Shown here piece after piece: positions 29,301 to 41,300 of a stretch of 64,000 nucleotides of DNA; within the stretch, counting starts at the first letter, position 1; every line of letters begins with the position of its first letter. The notes below the pieces were generated by a model. The model saw only the letters and a list, made by a program, of their open reading frames with translations, had not been told where the DNA came from and made no database searches. Location of the stretch: contig JAQJVL010000310.1 of the NCBI GenBank assembly GCA_035578905.1, forward strand, positions 248,001-312,000, written 5' to 3'. A program made the position numbers and the translations under genes. The stretch is from Stictocephala bisonia. Lineage: Eukaryota; Arthropoda; Insecta; Hemiptera; Membracidae.

Positions 29301-32300
29301 TGAAAAAGCTCCCGAAATTGGTTGAAATATATTTATTGGACAAAGATAAAAACTTGCAAACCTATTTTCTTTCAAAATACTCTCCTCCTACAACAATAGA
29401 CTTGTCCCTACAGTCATACGGACACTCAAAAAACTTTTGACGCTTATTTTTATTTAATGTATTTCAATACTTTTATCGTATTTTTCTGAAAGCTTTAGCA
29501 CCTACACATCTTTTTCCTTTTTTCCTTTTATTGATGTTTTCACCGTGTGAACAGGATGAAATGGGCTGGCATTGGGCCAGCCAAGTAGGGAGGGTGTTCT
29601 ATTGCGGTAATGCAGAGCTTGACTAGGTAGTTATGTACTTAAAGGGGTGCAGGGGTATTGTCATGCAGCAAAATCCAATTCTTTTCTGCTCATTTTTCAG
29701 GCAATTTCCTCCTAATGGCGTCTCGTAAGCGCCTAAGAACTTTTTTGTAGATAAATTTACCTCATATGCAATTTCATCAATTGTTATTCTTCAGTTTGCA
29801 CGGACAATTTGCCGAACTCACTCAATGTTGTCATCTGTGGTTGCAGTCAAAGGACGTTCACTACGAGAGTCATCTTCAATGTTTATGCGACCTTAACAAA
29901 AACATTTGTGCCATTTGTAAACTTGGGTTTTCTTCATCACCTCAACTCCGTACGCTTGTCCAAACATTTTAAATGTCTTAGAAGATGAATTTTGAGGTAA
30001 GACACAACATTCAATGTTTTTTAGATGTTCTTTAAATCAATTTTCAAAAAACGACAATGTAAACACGCAAACACACGAAAAGCGCTCTCCACGGGGTAAC
30101 AATGGCGGCTGAGTGATACTCACGCTACCCAAATCCCTTGTCCAGGAATAGTACTAGCTGATAGAAAATGAAATTAACATCGTCAACGACGCTGTGTGTC
30201 TCTGGACATTGATTTCGGGAACTTTTTGACTAAACCTCGTATATATAATTAAAACCATAGATATTGTTCATACACAGTTAAATGTAAATAGTTATTTTGT
30301 TGGGTAATAGTCAAGAAGCAAAAGCAGAGTTCTTATTCTAAAAAAAGAGTTATAGCAAAATATGCAACATTCAACAATCTAAACCATCCTATTTCGTAAG
30401 CTTAAGCAGCTGGAGTCATTATTAACAACTAGTTCTTCCGGTGTCAACCGCATTAAAGGACTATTACAATATATACAGTTCCAGATGTTTCGCCCATGCT
30501 ACGATGTGGCATCCTCAGTGGTTAGGCTGAGACTGAAGGTCAGCAGTCGCTCTGCCCAATATATAGCGATGGCGCAGCTGTCATGTGTCACGTAGGCCAA
30601 CTGACCCGAGTCCGAGGTCACGTACACACTTCCGCGTAAGCTATGATATTTTTAATTTCTTAAGAACTGGTCCCCATGTTCTTGGCAACTTCATGCTATC
30701 TTCTTTGTTAAAATTATCCCCTCTTTTGTATATTTCAATGGCTTCCCTAACTCTTCTCGGATAATAAAACGGGATGTTGGCCAATACTTTGGTCTTGTCA
30801 AATAAAATTCCATGTTTAGTAAGGGCACTATGTTCTGCTACTGCTGACTTATCGACATCTTTGTTCTTAGTATGTCTTATATGCTCCTTTAGTCTTGTTG
30901 ATACTTGTCTCTTCGTTTCTCCTATATAAACTGAACCGCAGTCACATGGTATTTTATAGACGCCAGGCGTAGATAGAGGTATCTTATCTTTATAAGGTGG
31001 AAGTAAATCTTGTAGTCTATTCGGTGGCCTAAATATTGTCTTGATGTCATTCTTCTTTAAAATTCTTCCAACTTTGTCTGTTGTTCCTTTGATATATGGT
31101 AAATACGCCATTGGTTTTCTTGCATTGGTCGATTGCTGTCCTCCATCATGATTGGCTGAACTATTATTGGTCTGCTGGTTTCCTATTGGTTGAGCTTCTT
31201 TATTTAATTTAGATATTTGTTTCTTGAAAGCCCTGTTGATGTCCATCTTGTTATAGCCATTACAATTCAATGTAGTTTTTAGCAGGTGTTTTTCTCCATT
31301 CCAGCTTTCTTTGTCCGATATGTGGATTGCTCTGTTTATAAGGGTATTTATGACGGAATTTTTCTGGGATGGATGGTGATGTGAGGCGGCATTCAGATAT
31401 CTGTTCGTATGGGTTGGTTTGCGGTATACTGCATGGCATATTGATCCATCTATCTTCCGTGTAGTAAGAACATCCAGGAACGCCAGTTGTTTTCCCCTCT
31501 CGATCTCCATGGTGAACTTTATGTTGGGATGGATTGAATTCAGATGAAGTAAAAACCCATCCAGAGCGTCCCTTCCATGTGGCCAGACCGCCCAAACGTC
31601 ATCCACGTAACGAAGCCAGTTCCTAGGTTTATGTTCAGCTGATTGTAGAGCCATCTTCTCGAAGTGTTCCATGTACAAGTTAGCTGCTACTGGTGATAAA
31701 GGTGAACCCATTGCTGCTCCATCTACTTGTTCATATAACTTGCCATCGAAGTAGAAAAAAGTTGTCGTAGGCATAGGTCCGCAAGTTCAGCTAATTCAGG
31801 GCTTAGGATGTCCTTGATTAGTTCTAGTTTCAAAAATCGGCACCTTGGTGAAAAGTGACTCTACATCGAAACTTACAAGGATGTCATCTTCATAAAGTGT
31901 AATCCCTCTTAAGATGCTGATAAAATGTCTGGAATCCTTCACAAAAGATTCAGTCTTCCCAACGTATTCACTTAAGTGCTTCGTTGCCAAATTTATAACG
32001 AAGCACTTAAGTGAATACGTTGGGAAGACTGAATCTTTTGTGAAGGATTCCAGACATTTTATCAGCATCTTAAGAGGGATTACACTTTATGAAGGTGACA
32101 TCCTTGTAAGTTTCGATGTAGAGTCACTTTTCACCAAGGTGCCGATTTCTGAAACTGTAGAACTAATCAAGGACATCCTAGGCCCTGAATTAGCTGAACT
32201 TGCGGACCTATGCCTACGATCAACTTTTTTCTACTTCGATGGCAAGTTCTATGAACAAGTAGATGGAGCAGCAATGGGTTCACCTTTATCACCAGTAGCA

Positions 32301-35300
32301 GCTAACTTGTACATGGAACACTTCGAGAAGATGGCTCTACAATCAGCTGAACATAAACCTAGGAACTGGCTTCGTTACGTGGATGACGTTTGGGCGGTCT
32401 GGCCACATGGAAGGGACGCTCTGGATGGGTTTTTACTTCATCTGAATTCAATCCATCCCAACATAAAGTTCACCATGGAGATCGAGGGGGGAAAACAACT
32501 GGCGTTCCTGGATGTTCTTACTACACGGAAGATAGATGGATCAATATGCCATGCAGTATACCGCAAACCAACCCATACGAACAGATATCTGAATGCCGCC
32601 TCACATCACCATCCATCCCAGAAAAATTCCGTCATAAATACCCTTATAAACAGAGCAATCCACATATCGGACAAAGAAAGCTGGAATGGAGAAAAACACC
32701 TGCTAAAAACTACATTGAATTGTAATGGCTATAACAAGATGGACATCAACAGGGCTTTCAAGAAACAAATATCTAAATTAAATAAAGAAGCTCAACCAAT
32801 AGGAAACCAGCAGACCAATAATAGTTCAGCCAATCATGATGGAGGACAGCAATCGACCAATGCAAGAAAACCAATGGCGTATTTACCATATATCAAAGGA
32901 ACAACAGACAAAGTTGGAAGAATTTTAAAGAAGAATGACATCAAGACAATATTTAGGCCACCGAATAGACTACAAGATTTACTTCCACCTTATAAAGATA
33001 AGATACCTCTATCTACGCCTGGCGTCTATAAAATACCATGTGACTGCGGTTCAGTTTATATAGGAGAAACGAAGAGACAAGTATCAACAAGACTAAAGGA
33101 GCATATAAGACATACTAAGAACAAAGATGTCGATAAGTCAGCAGTAGCAGAACATAGTGCCCTTACTAAACATGGAATTTTATTTGACAAGACCAAAGTA
33201 TTGGCCAACATCCCGTTTTATTATCCGAGAAGAGTTAGGGAAGCCATTGAAATATACAAAAGAGGGGATAATTTTAACAAAGAAGATAGCATGAAGTTGC
33301 CAAGAACATGGGGACCAGTTCTTAAGAAGTTAAAAATATCATAGCTTACGCGGAAGTGTGTACGTGACCTCGGACTCGGGTCAGTTGGCCTACGTGACAC
33401 ATGACAGCTGCGCCATCGCTATATATTGGGCAGAGCGACTGCTGACCTTCAGTCTCAGCCTAACCACTGAGGATGCCACATCGTAGCATGGGCGAAAGGT
33501 CTGGAACTGTATATATTGTAATAGTCCTTTAATGCGGTTGACACCGGAAGAACTAGTTGTTAATAATCTAAATCATGTTGAAATTATTTTTTAAATCCTT
33601 ACAGTAGCTTCTATTTATATAGGTGAATGAGCAATATATATTCCTATGAATAAATCAACATTTCAACTGAAAAAATCAATATTCACAATACCTGAAACCG
33701 CTGCCGGCTTGATATTCCAAGTTATAACTCTTCATTTGGACAAAAAGGATTTAAAGGATATTAGAGTAAAAGCATAAAAAATTTTTCAGATTATTCAAAA
33801 TATAATAAATATTAACAATTAAAAAACATGATAAAATAATATTTGTTGGAAAGAAGCATTTATAAATTAAAACACTTTTTACAATAAGAAATACTTATAC
33901 TTTTGGACAGTAAATAAATAAATAATATATATAAATAATAAAATATATATTATTTATTTTTTATTTATTTATTATTTTATTTATAATTTATATTTATAAT
34001 TTATATATTATAACTTATTATTTATTTATTTATAATTTATATATTATAATTTATTATTTATTTATAATTATTTTATTTATTATTTATTTATTTATTTATT
34101 TAATAATAAATAATAAAATAAATACATAGGTCAGACTGTAAATTTTAGCAAAAGATATAAAAACCATGTCTCTGTTTTTAAAAATAATAAACCTGAAAGA
34201 TCTAATGTAGCTAAACACCTTCTGAATTGTACCCACAGTTTGAATAAAATAGATGAAAATGTAGATATTCTAAAATTTTGTAAGAAGGGTCGTAACATGA
34301 ATGCTTGGGAAGAGTTATTTATTTTTAAAGAAAAATGTAAGGATCGTGATAAATTAATGAATGAACAGGTTAATTTTGATTCCGAAATAGTTTTTAATAA
34401 TGTATTTTCAGCGAATAAAAGAAGAGAAGTAACAGACAATAGGAATTAACCAATAATATCACAGCAGCCGCCATTTTGACGATTCCAGCCAATGAGGTCA
34501 CGTGATCATAGGCCAATAAATTGAGTTGTTGAACACCGTTTTCCATTCTTTTGTGAATCCCTCTGGTCTGAGGAAGGTGAGCGTGGTTCACCGAAATCGA
34601 TCACCATAATATTTGTGCATTTTGTGCTTGTATTGTAGTATATTTGTGCATTTTGTGCTTATATTGTAATAAATTTGTATTGTGTGACGTTTACTTGTAC
34701 TGTACAGTAAATAAAAATAACATGTATGACTTTAAAACCTCCCATGAGTAATTTTTATGGCATCATTCAAATTGTAAATTACGTTGTTTGGAAATCAAAT
34801 AAAACTAGAAAAAATCAAATGATAAGGATGGCAATACATATAATTCAGCTTATATGGTGAAACATTTAAAGTCTGATTTAGATTAATCATATTTCTTGTT
34901 TACATAGCTTTATCCGACCTTTGTGTCCCCTATCAAGTTGATATGCTCATAAAAGCAATCATTACTACTGAGTTTATTTGTGGCTGCGCCACAAAAGTCA
35001 ATATAACACAATACATTTGTAGGCTGCAATATAACCTACTCAGGTTATATATAAATGTGAACTTTGTTTACTATTACCAACAACAACAAAATACAGAATA
35101 TATATATACATTTACCTGGCAGTAGGAATACTCCACTCGTACAACAAGCTGCCCAAGTTTGCATTCCAACCTCGTACAGTGAAAGGACCACTTCCAGAGA
35201 CTGTTACCATTTCAACATCGACGTGCATCAAATGAATGGTTCCATGTTCGCCTTTTTCTAATATCTGTCGCCATACAATTGTACCTGAAATTTAATAAAA

Positions 35301-38300
35301 TAACAGTATAACAAATTTTAATAGTTTATCTATTAAAACATAAAAAAGTCATTATTTATACCAAAAAGGATAACTGTAATCGTCATTTAACAAGTTTTTA
35401 TGTGTTGTTGGGGTGTTTTTTTATCAGTTATAAAATATATACTTTTTTAATACTTTCTTTGAAAAATTCTTTTCAAACATCTGATAAGAATTTATCTCAT
35501 CTGGTATTAATTCTTTTCTTTACGTAGGTAGCCGAAATACACCTGATTTTCTTTGAAAAAGTCTAGAAAATGCTACTAACTAGTTAACTCATTAGGTAGC
35601 GTACAGTTAATGGTTTCCCACAGTGATTGCAGATTTGTTAAATATCAATTTTACAATTATTTGCTAATGTGCAAGGACTATATAAATATATATTTTTTTT
35701 AATTATTTTACTACATTCGTATACCAGTAAAATATTAGAAGATCTCAGCTTGAATCACAAATATTCAATCAATGTTAATTTCTAATAGAACTGTTAAATT
35801 AAACCCAATTTTAAACCAATATTTATAACTTTATTCGTTTTATTTCATTTCTAAGTTGATAACCTGGGCTCAAGCTTTTGAGGCGAGTTAATGTGAGAAG
35901 TAAATTTGCTCTCTTAATAGTTTAATTTGCTAAAGGTTCTATTGAAAGAAACTACAAACACTGGTTAAATACTATTCTTTTTAAATCGTGCATTCAAATT
36001 TGTACAAAATTGCAACTACTTTTGTACAGCTAAATTAGGTATGTCTGTCCTAATTATATCGCTCAAAATTTTACTTAAGTTTAAAACAATTACGTTACTT
36101 ATAAAGCTTATTTGCTCACCTGTTTTTGTAGAAAGTCCAGCAATAACATTTTCCTCTGTTGCTACAAAAATTTTCTTTGTAGTTTTAGAATCAATGCTTG
36201 AAAACTTGAGCTTTCCTAGTTGATTTATCTTCCTAAAATACAAAATAAATTACTTCATTAAATCGTAGCTACTTCTAAGCATTAAATACTGTAGCAGAGC
36301 ATATTAATTTGCATAAAATCATTTAAACAGAATTGATATACCAAAATAAATAAATGATAAATATTTTGTTGATTTTATTTTAAGGTAGCTGCCAAGTAAA
36401 TTCTGGTTTTCTGCTTAAATATTAATAAGTCATCATCTGACAGAAATACTTTATTACTACTGGTCATAGAAAACTCACAGCAACAACAAACAAAGATGTC
36501 AATAAAAAATCTAAAGCTTTATTTTAGGATTAGAAAAATAGGGGGACATACTTTAAAAATGTCTTTCTGTTACACATTTTAAGTTTACATTATTATCAAA
36601 ATAATTTAAGGTTCATTGCATGTCTTATATTTAATATTTCCAAACACTTTTTTTTAATTTTCTACATACTATAGTTGTCGATAATAAAGCAATTATTTGT
36701 CAAAACAAACACAAACTCCTCATATGGGAGATTAATTATTTATTGAATTTTATATGTGTTGTTTATGTAAGAATAGTACGATTCAGAAAAATAACTAAAT
36801 CCCGTTTCACACATGATTAATTCCATAATGTACATTAAAACCCAGGCCTCTGAAGTAGCCTGCCGGCAGTTTCACTATCTACACGACATGCAAATTTGTA
36901 TTAGGTGGTTAAAGAATAAAAGATAGATTTGAACTATTTATTAATTTTTAAATATTTCTGCTTGTGGTCTAGCTACGGATTTGTAGAATTATACGGATGT
37001 GTAGTGTAATGTTATTATAGGAAATCAGCTATTTGCAAAATATTTGCACATACAGTAGAGCCTCACTTAGCCTACGTAAACGGGTCATGATAACATTGGA
37101 TAAGTAAAAATATTGAATAGAGAACGATGGTAAAAACTCTAAATAGTCCTAGTAAATTAATTTTATTATTGATTTATAATACAGTAATATATTATATAAG
37201 CAATACTTCTTCTTATATTTTATAATAAAAACAATGAATTTACCATTAAATTGTTTAAATAACGACCTATTCTAATAACCCTATTAAAATTACTAAACCG
37301 TATTAACCCAATAACTGGCAGTGGTACACTCTGTACTGGCACATGATTTTTAAAGATAATGTACGCTTCATTTCAAATAATTCAAAACCTCCCAAACTTC
37401 AGAGCATATATTACATATTTTATATCACTTTTCAGCATTTTCAAAAAATATTTACATAAACAACACATCAGGTAATAAGAAATGTATGCTTTTTGAAAGT
37501 TTATTTATATACTTAACTATATATATATACCTTTCAATACCACTGTACGTGCATGGGTGGGCGGGTGGATCAATACCACTGTACGTGCATGGGTGGTGGG
37601 TGGGTCAATACCACTGTACGTATATGGGTGGGTGGGTCGATACCACTGTACGTATATGGGTGGGTGGGTCAATACCACTGTACGTGTATGGGTGGGCGGG
37701 TGGGTCAATACCACTGTACGTGCATGGGTGGGTGGCTGGGTCAATACCACTGTACGTATATGGGTGGGTGGGTCAATAAAATAACTATATATATATTTTT
37801 TTTTTAACTTTTTTGGTATGTAAGTGTAATGTACAAATTAACGTTTTGAAACACTCATTTTCTTTGATTTATAATGTAACAATTACTAGAACATAAAAAT
37901 AAACAAAAATAATGAAATTATTAAAAATTAAAATAACAGCTATGAAACATAAAACATTTTTGTCCATTAAGTATAAAGAAATATTTAAATATATAACAAA
38001 TTTCCCGTCTTAAAGTTTTATTCTCAGCATCTGGTCAACATGTAATCGCCACGTTTGTCCTGTGTCCATCTTAACTCTATAATGTACATTACCATCTGTT
38101 GACTCTATTTGTCCAAGACTCCATTTGTTCTGACCATATAGTTATACACTTGGACATGGTCTCCCACCTTAAATCTACGCATGATTCTTCCAGGGCATTC
38201 TGTTTTCATATTCCTCATAGAAGGACCAATAAGGCTAAGTTCACACTTTTCTATTGAACATAAGAAACTAAGAACAAGTTCCAGTTGAGTTAGGGGTGTG

Positions 38301-41300
38301 ACAGAGTTGCATTAGTAGTCGATGTTGTTTGTAGTCCAATGTTCCTGGTTCATCCATCATAGCTCTTAGTTATTTTTTATTCGTTTGCATAAAACGTTCA
38401 ACTTGCTCATTTGAGGAGGGATGAAATGGCGCCTTGGTCTTATGCATAACTCCACACTTTTCTAGAGTATCTTCAAACAAATTTGATGTAAGTTGTCGGC
38501 CGTTATCTGAAACCAAAAGGTATGGCAGTCCAAGATTGGAGAAAATTTTCCTCAATTCTTTAATTGACCACACTCCTATTCTTTTGGTCCTTACCCACTT
38601 AGAAAATGAGTCTACAAGAATCATAAATTGTTGTCAATTTGTAGAATCTAAGAAATCCAGGTGTATTCGCTCCCAAGGTTGATTTGTGGGTTCCCATGGG
38701 TGGCTGACTTCTTTCTTTGGTGCATTCTGTTTCTCTCTACAATTTCTACAAGTAGCAATCATGTCCTCGTTATCTTTGTCCATGCCTTTCCAGAAACAGA
38801 AGCTTCGACCTAGAGCTTTTGTTTTCACTACTCTCATATGCCCAAAATGAAATTCTTGAAGGACTTGTTCTTTGAGTGATGCTGGAACTCTCCACCTCTT
38901 GAATAAACATCCTTCATAAAGACTTACTTCATGATCATGATACCCAAGATTTTTGACTGATTGGCCAGATCTTAGGACATCTACTGGTTTTTCAGTTCCA
39001 TCTGAGTATCTGTGTAATAGTACAGCCCCAAGACCAACAGGAGATGCATCAGTGGCTAAGATAAGGGACAATTCTGGGTTGAAATATGAAAGATTTTATT
39101 CGCTTGTGACCATTTCCTTGACCTTGTTGAAACTCTTCTCACATTCATCATTCCAACTGTACTATCCTGTTTGTAATAATTTGTGAAGAAGATACAACAA
39201 CAAAACAAGATCTTTTTATGAAACGATTGTAGAAATTTACAAGTCCCAAAAAAGAACGAAGTTCATTTATATTTTGAGGCCTCTTTGCATTTTTAACTGC
39301 TTTCACCTTATCTTCACTTTCATGAATTCATTTTTGTTTATTATGTAACCTAGGTATTGTTATCTTGGTTTGCATAAACTGGCATTTATCTTGGTTCAAT
39401 TTTAAATTATACTTTCTGAGCTGTTCAAACACCTTTACCAGTCCATCAAGTAGTTCTTGAAATGATTTCCCTTCAATAATAACATCATCAAAGAAACATT
39501 GTACACCATCTTAACCTTGAAGAATTCTGTCCAAATTTTTTGGACAAATTCCTGGTGCTACTTTTACACCAAACATTAGTCTGTTGTTAACACGATACTG
39601 GCCTGTAAGAGTACTTAGTGTTTGAATATTTGCACTTTCATCGTCCATTTCTAGGTGAAGATATACATTGCTAAGGTCTAATATACAAAATACCACTCCA
39701 CCATTCATTTTGATGAAAATATCTTCAATTCTTTGTATAGGGTGGTGTTTCTTCTTAATTTGTTTGTTGACTGTGATCTTATAATCAGCAAAAATCCTTA
39801 TGTTTCCATTTGGCTTGAGTACTGGGAGTGCCCCACTCTGCATACTCTGTTTTTATTATTATTCCAGCTCCGTCTCAAAAATCCAATTCTGCCTCAACTT
39901 TGTCTTTCAATGTATAAGGGACAGAACGAGGTTTAATGAATATTGGTCGACTGCCATCTAAGTCGAGAGGTTCAAATGTCCCTGTTGTTCGGGTATCTTA
40001 TCTAAATACCGTTTCAAACAAATTTTTTAATTTATTTGGCAAGTTATCTAATCCAGCTTCTTTGGAACTTCGAGTTGCTTTTAATTCAGCCCAATCTAAC
40101 TGTACCTCCCTCATCCATTCTTGGCCAAAAATAGCATCTTCATGTTTATCGATAATAAAGTTTGCCCATAAATGATTGGTCTTTATACCAACATTGTACA
40201 AATACAATGCCTCTTGGTTTGATAGTATCTCCAGAATAGGTTTGCAGTTGTACATTGGTATTCAAAATGTGTTTACTAATTAAAATAGTCTTGAAAATAG
40301 AGTAGGCTAGGGTAAAATACTAATGGAGGCTCCTATATCCACTTCCATTTTTATAGGCTTACCCTCTATCAGTACATCAACAAGAAACTTATCAGTGCCA
40401 CAAGAATCTACCAAATACACTTCATGTTGATCTGTATATTGATTTTCTTGAATTTCCATTTCAACAACTGCCTGGTTTATTCTGTTGTTTTACTTCCCAT
40501 GCATAAACTTGGTAGGCTATGTGTCTAGTTTTACTGCAGCGATTGCAATTTACTGAAATGAATTTACACTGCTTAGTCCTATGAGGAGATCCACAAAGAT
40601 AACATTTTCCTTATAAGTGTTCGAAAGTTAAGGGTTTGTTCTGCTTCTATTTGTTGTCACATTTTACTTGTTCTTTTTTACTTAACTGGTGTACACCTTC
40701 TTGAATATTGTCCGTATTCACAACCATATTGCTTTCATTTTTGGCTATTTCCATATTCACAGCTATCCTAACTACTTCCTGAAAAGATTTTTGTGGAGTA
40801 TCTGTGACAGCTTAGTTTTAATGTCATTATCTCTTAAGCCTCTTATAAATTGGGCATGCAGAAACGTACTAGCAATTGATTTATTAGAATGTCATAATTG
40901 AAGTCACAATCAACTGTTATTCTTTTTAGTTCCACACAATATATTTTAAATGTTTCAAGTGGCCCTTGTATACGTGACATAAATCTAAGGCCGATCATCC
41001 TCACGAGGCAACATGCCGAGATCCACAAATGGGACTGTAGCAGAGTGCCTTGGTGAGGCTGCAGGCTAAACTTTGCCCCGCAAGGCCGTAGGCAGAGTTC
41101 CACAAAGAGGCTTGTTGCAGAATGTCTTGGCGAGGCCGTAGGCTGAGCTCCCTCACAAGGCCACAGGCCGTTCCACAAAGAGGCTAAAAGTAAATGCGGA
41201 AGAAATACGAAACAAAATGTTATTAATAACTTACAAGGGAGAGCAACAATAAACAACCATCCGGATCCTCTGGGAGATATGAATGCTACCTCTTCAGTTT

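Larger units (their letters stand above)
30388..33564. mobile_element. Head-to-head pair of Penelope-like retroelements in one target duplication
   Basis: AATCTAAACCAT at 30376-30387 and AATCTAAATCAT at 33565-33576 flank a 3.18-kb unit made of two near-identical inverted copies meeting at about 31990. Each copy has part of an RT, a GIY-YIG endonuclease, a 3' region with TATATATTGGGCAGAGCGAC, a hammerhead-like motif and a terminus ending GGTTGACACCGGAAG-class sequence. Only the left (minus) end carries an extra tail, reading GACTCCAGCTGCTTAAGCTT on the minus strand, related to the tail of the mini-elements. The unit lies in EMC1 intron 3. Confidence 0.88.
38040..40990 (-). mobile_element. Ty3/gypsy retrotransposon relic
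   Basis: Reading down the minus strand the order is gag (40857-40990), CCHC zinc knuckle (about 40515-40610), protease, RT, RNase H, H2C2 zinc finger, integrase core and C-terminal domain, the Ty3/gypsy pol order. Frameshifts and stops occur throughout. No LTR was identified at either side, and a Helitron-like piece abuts the gag end. It sits in EMC1 intron 1. Confidence 0.85.

Noticed and set aside
31914..31991. ATG at 31914 as the start of the plus-strand Penelope ORF
   Set aside because: These codons are the reverse complement of the opposite copy read through the palindrome centre; they do not belong to the element's protein.
30388..33564. Assembly artefact explaining the palindrome
   Set aside because: The arms differ by several substitutions and indels, one end has a unique tail, and a target duplication brackets the whole unit. 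Not fully excluded without long reads.
33690..33745. Exon-like minus-strand segment QMKSYNLEYQAGSGF with a GTATTG donor, considered as an EMC1 exon
   Set aside because: Its phases do not fit between exons 3 and 4, which already join in frame. The resemblance to an EMC1 stretch is short and out of order.
37486..37807. Four overlapping 75-97-residue ORFs on both strands
   Set aside because: All are a G-rich minisatellite read in different frames; no protein constraint is apparent.
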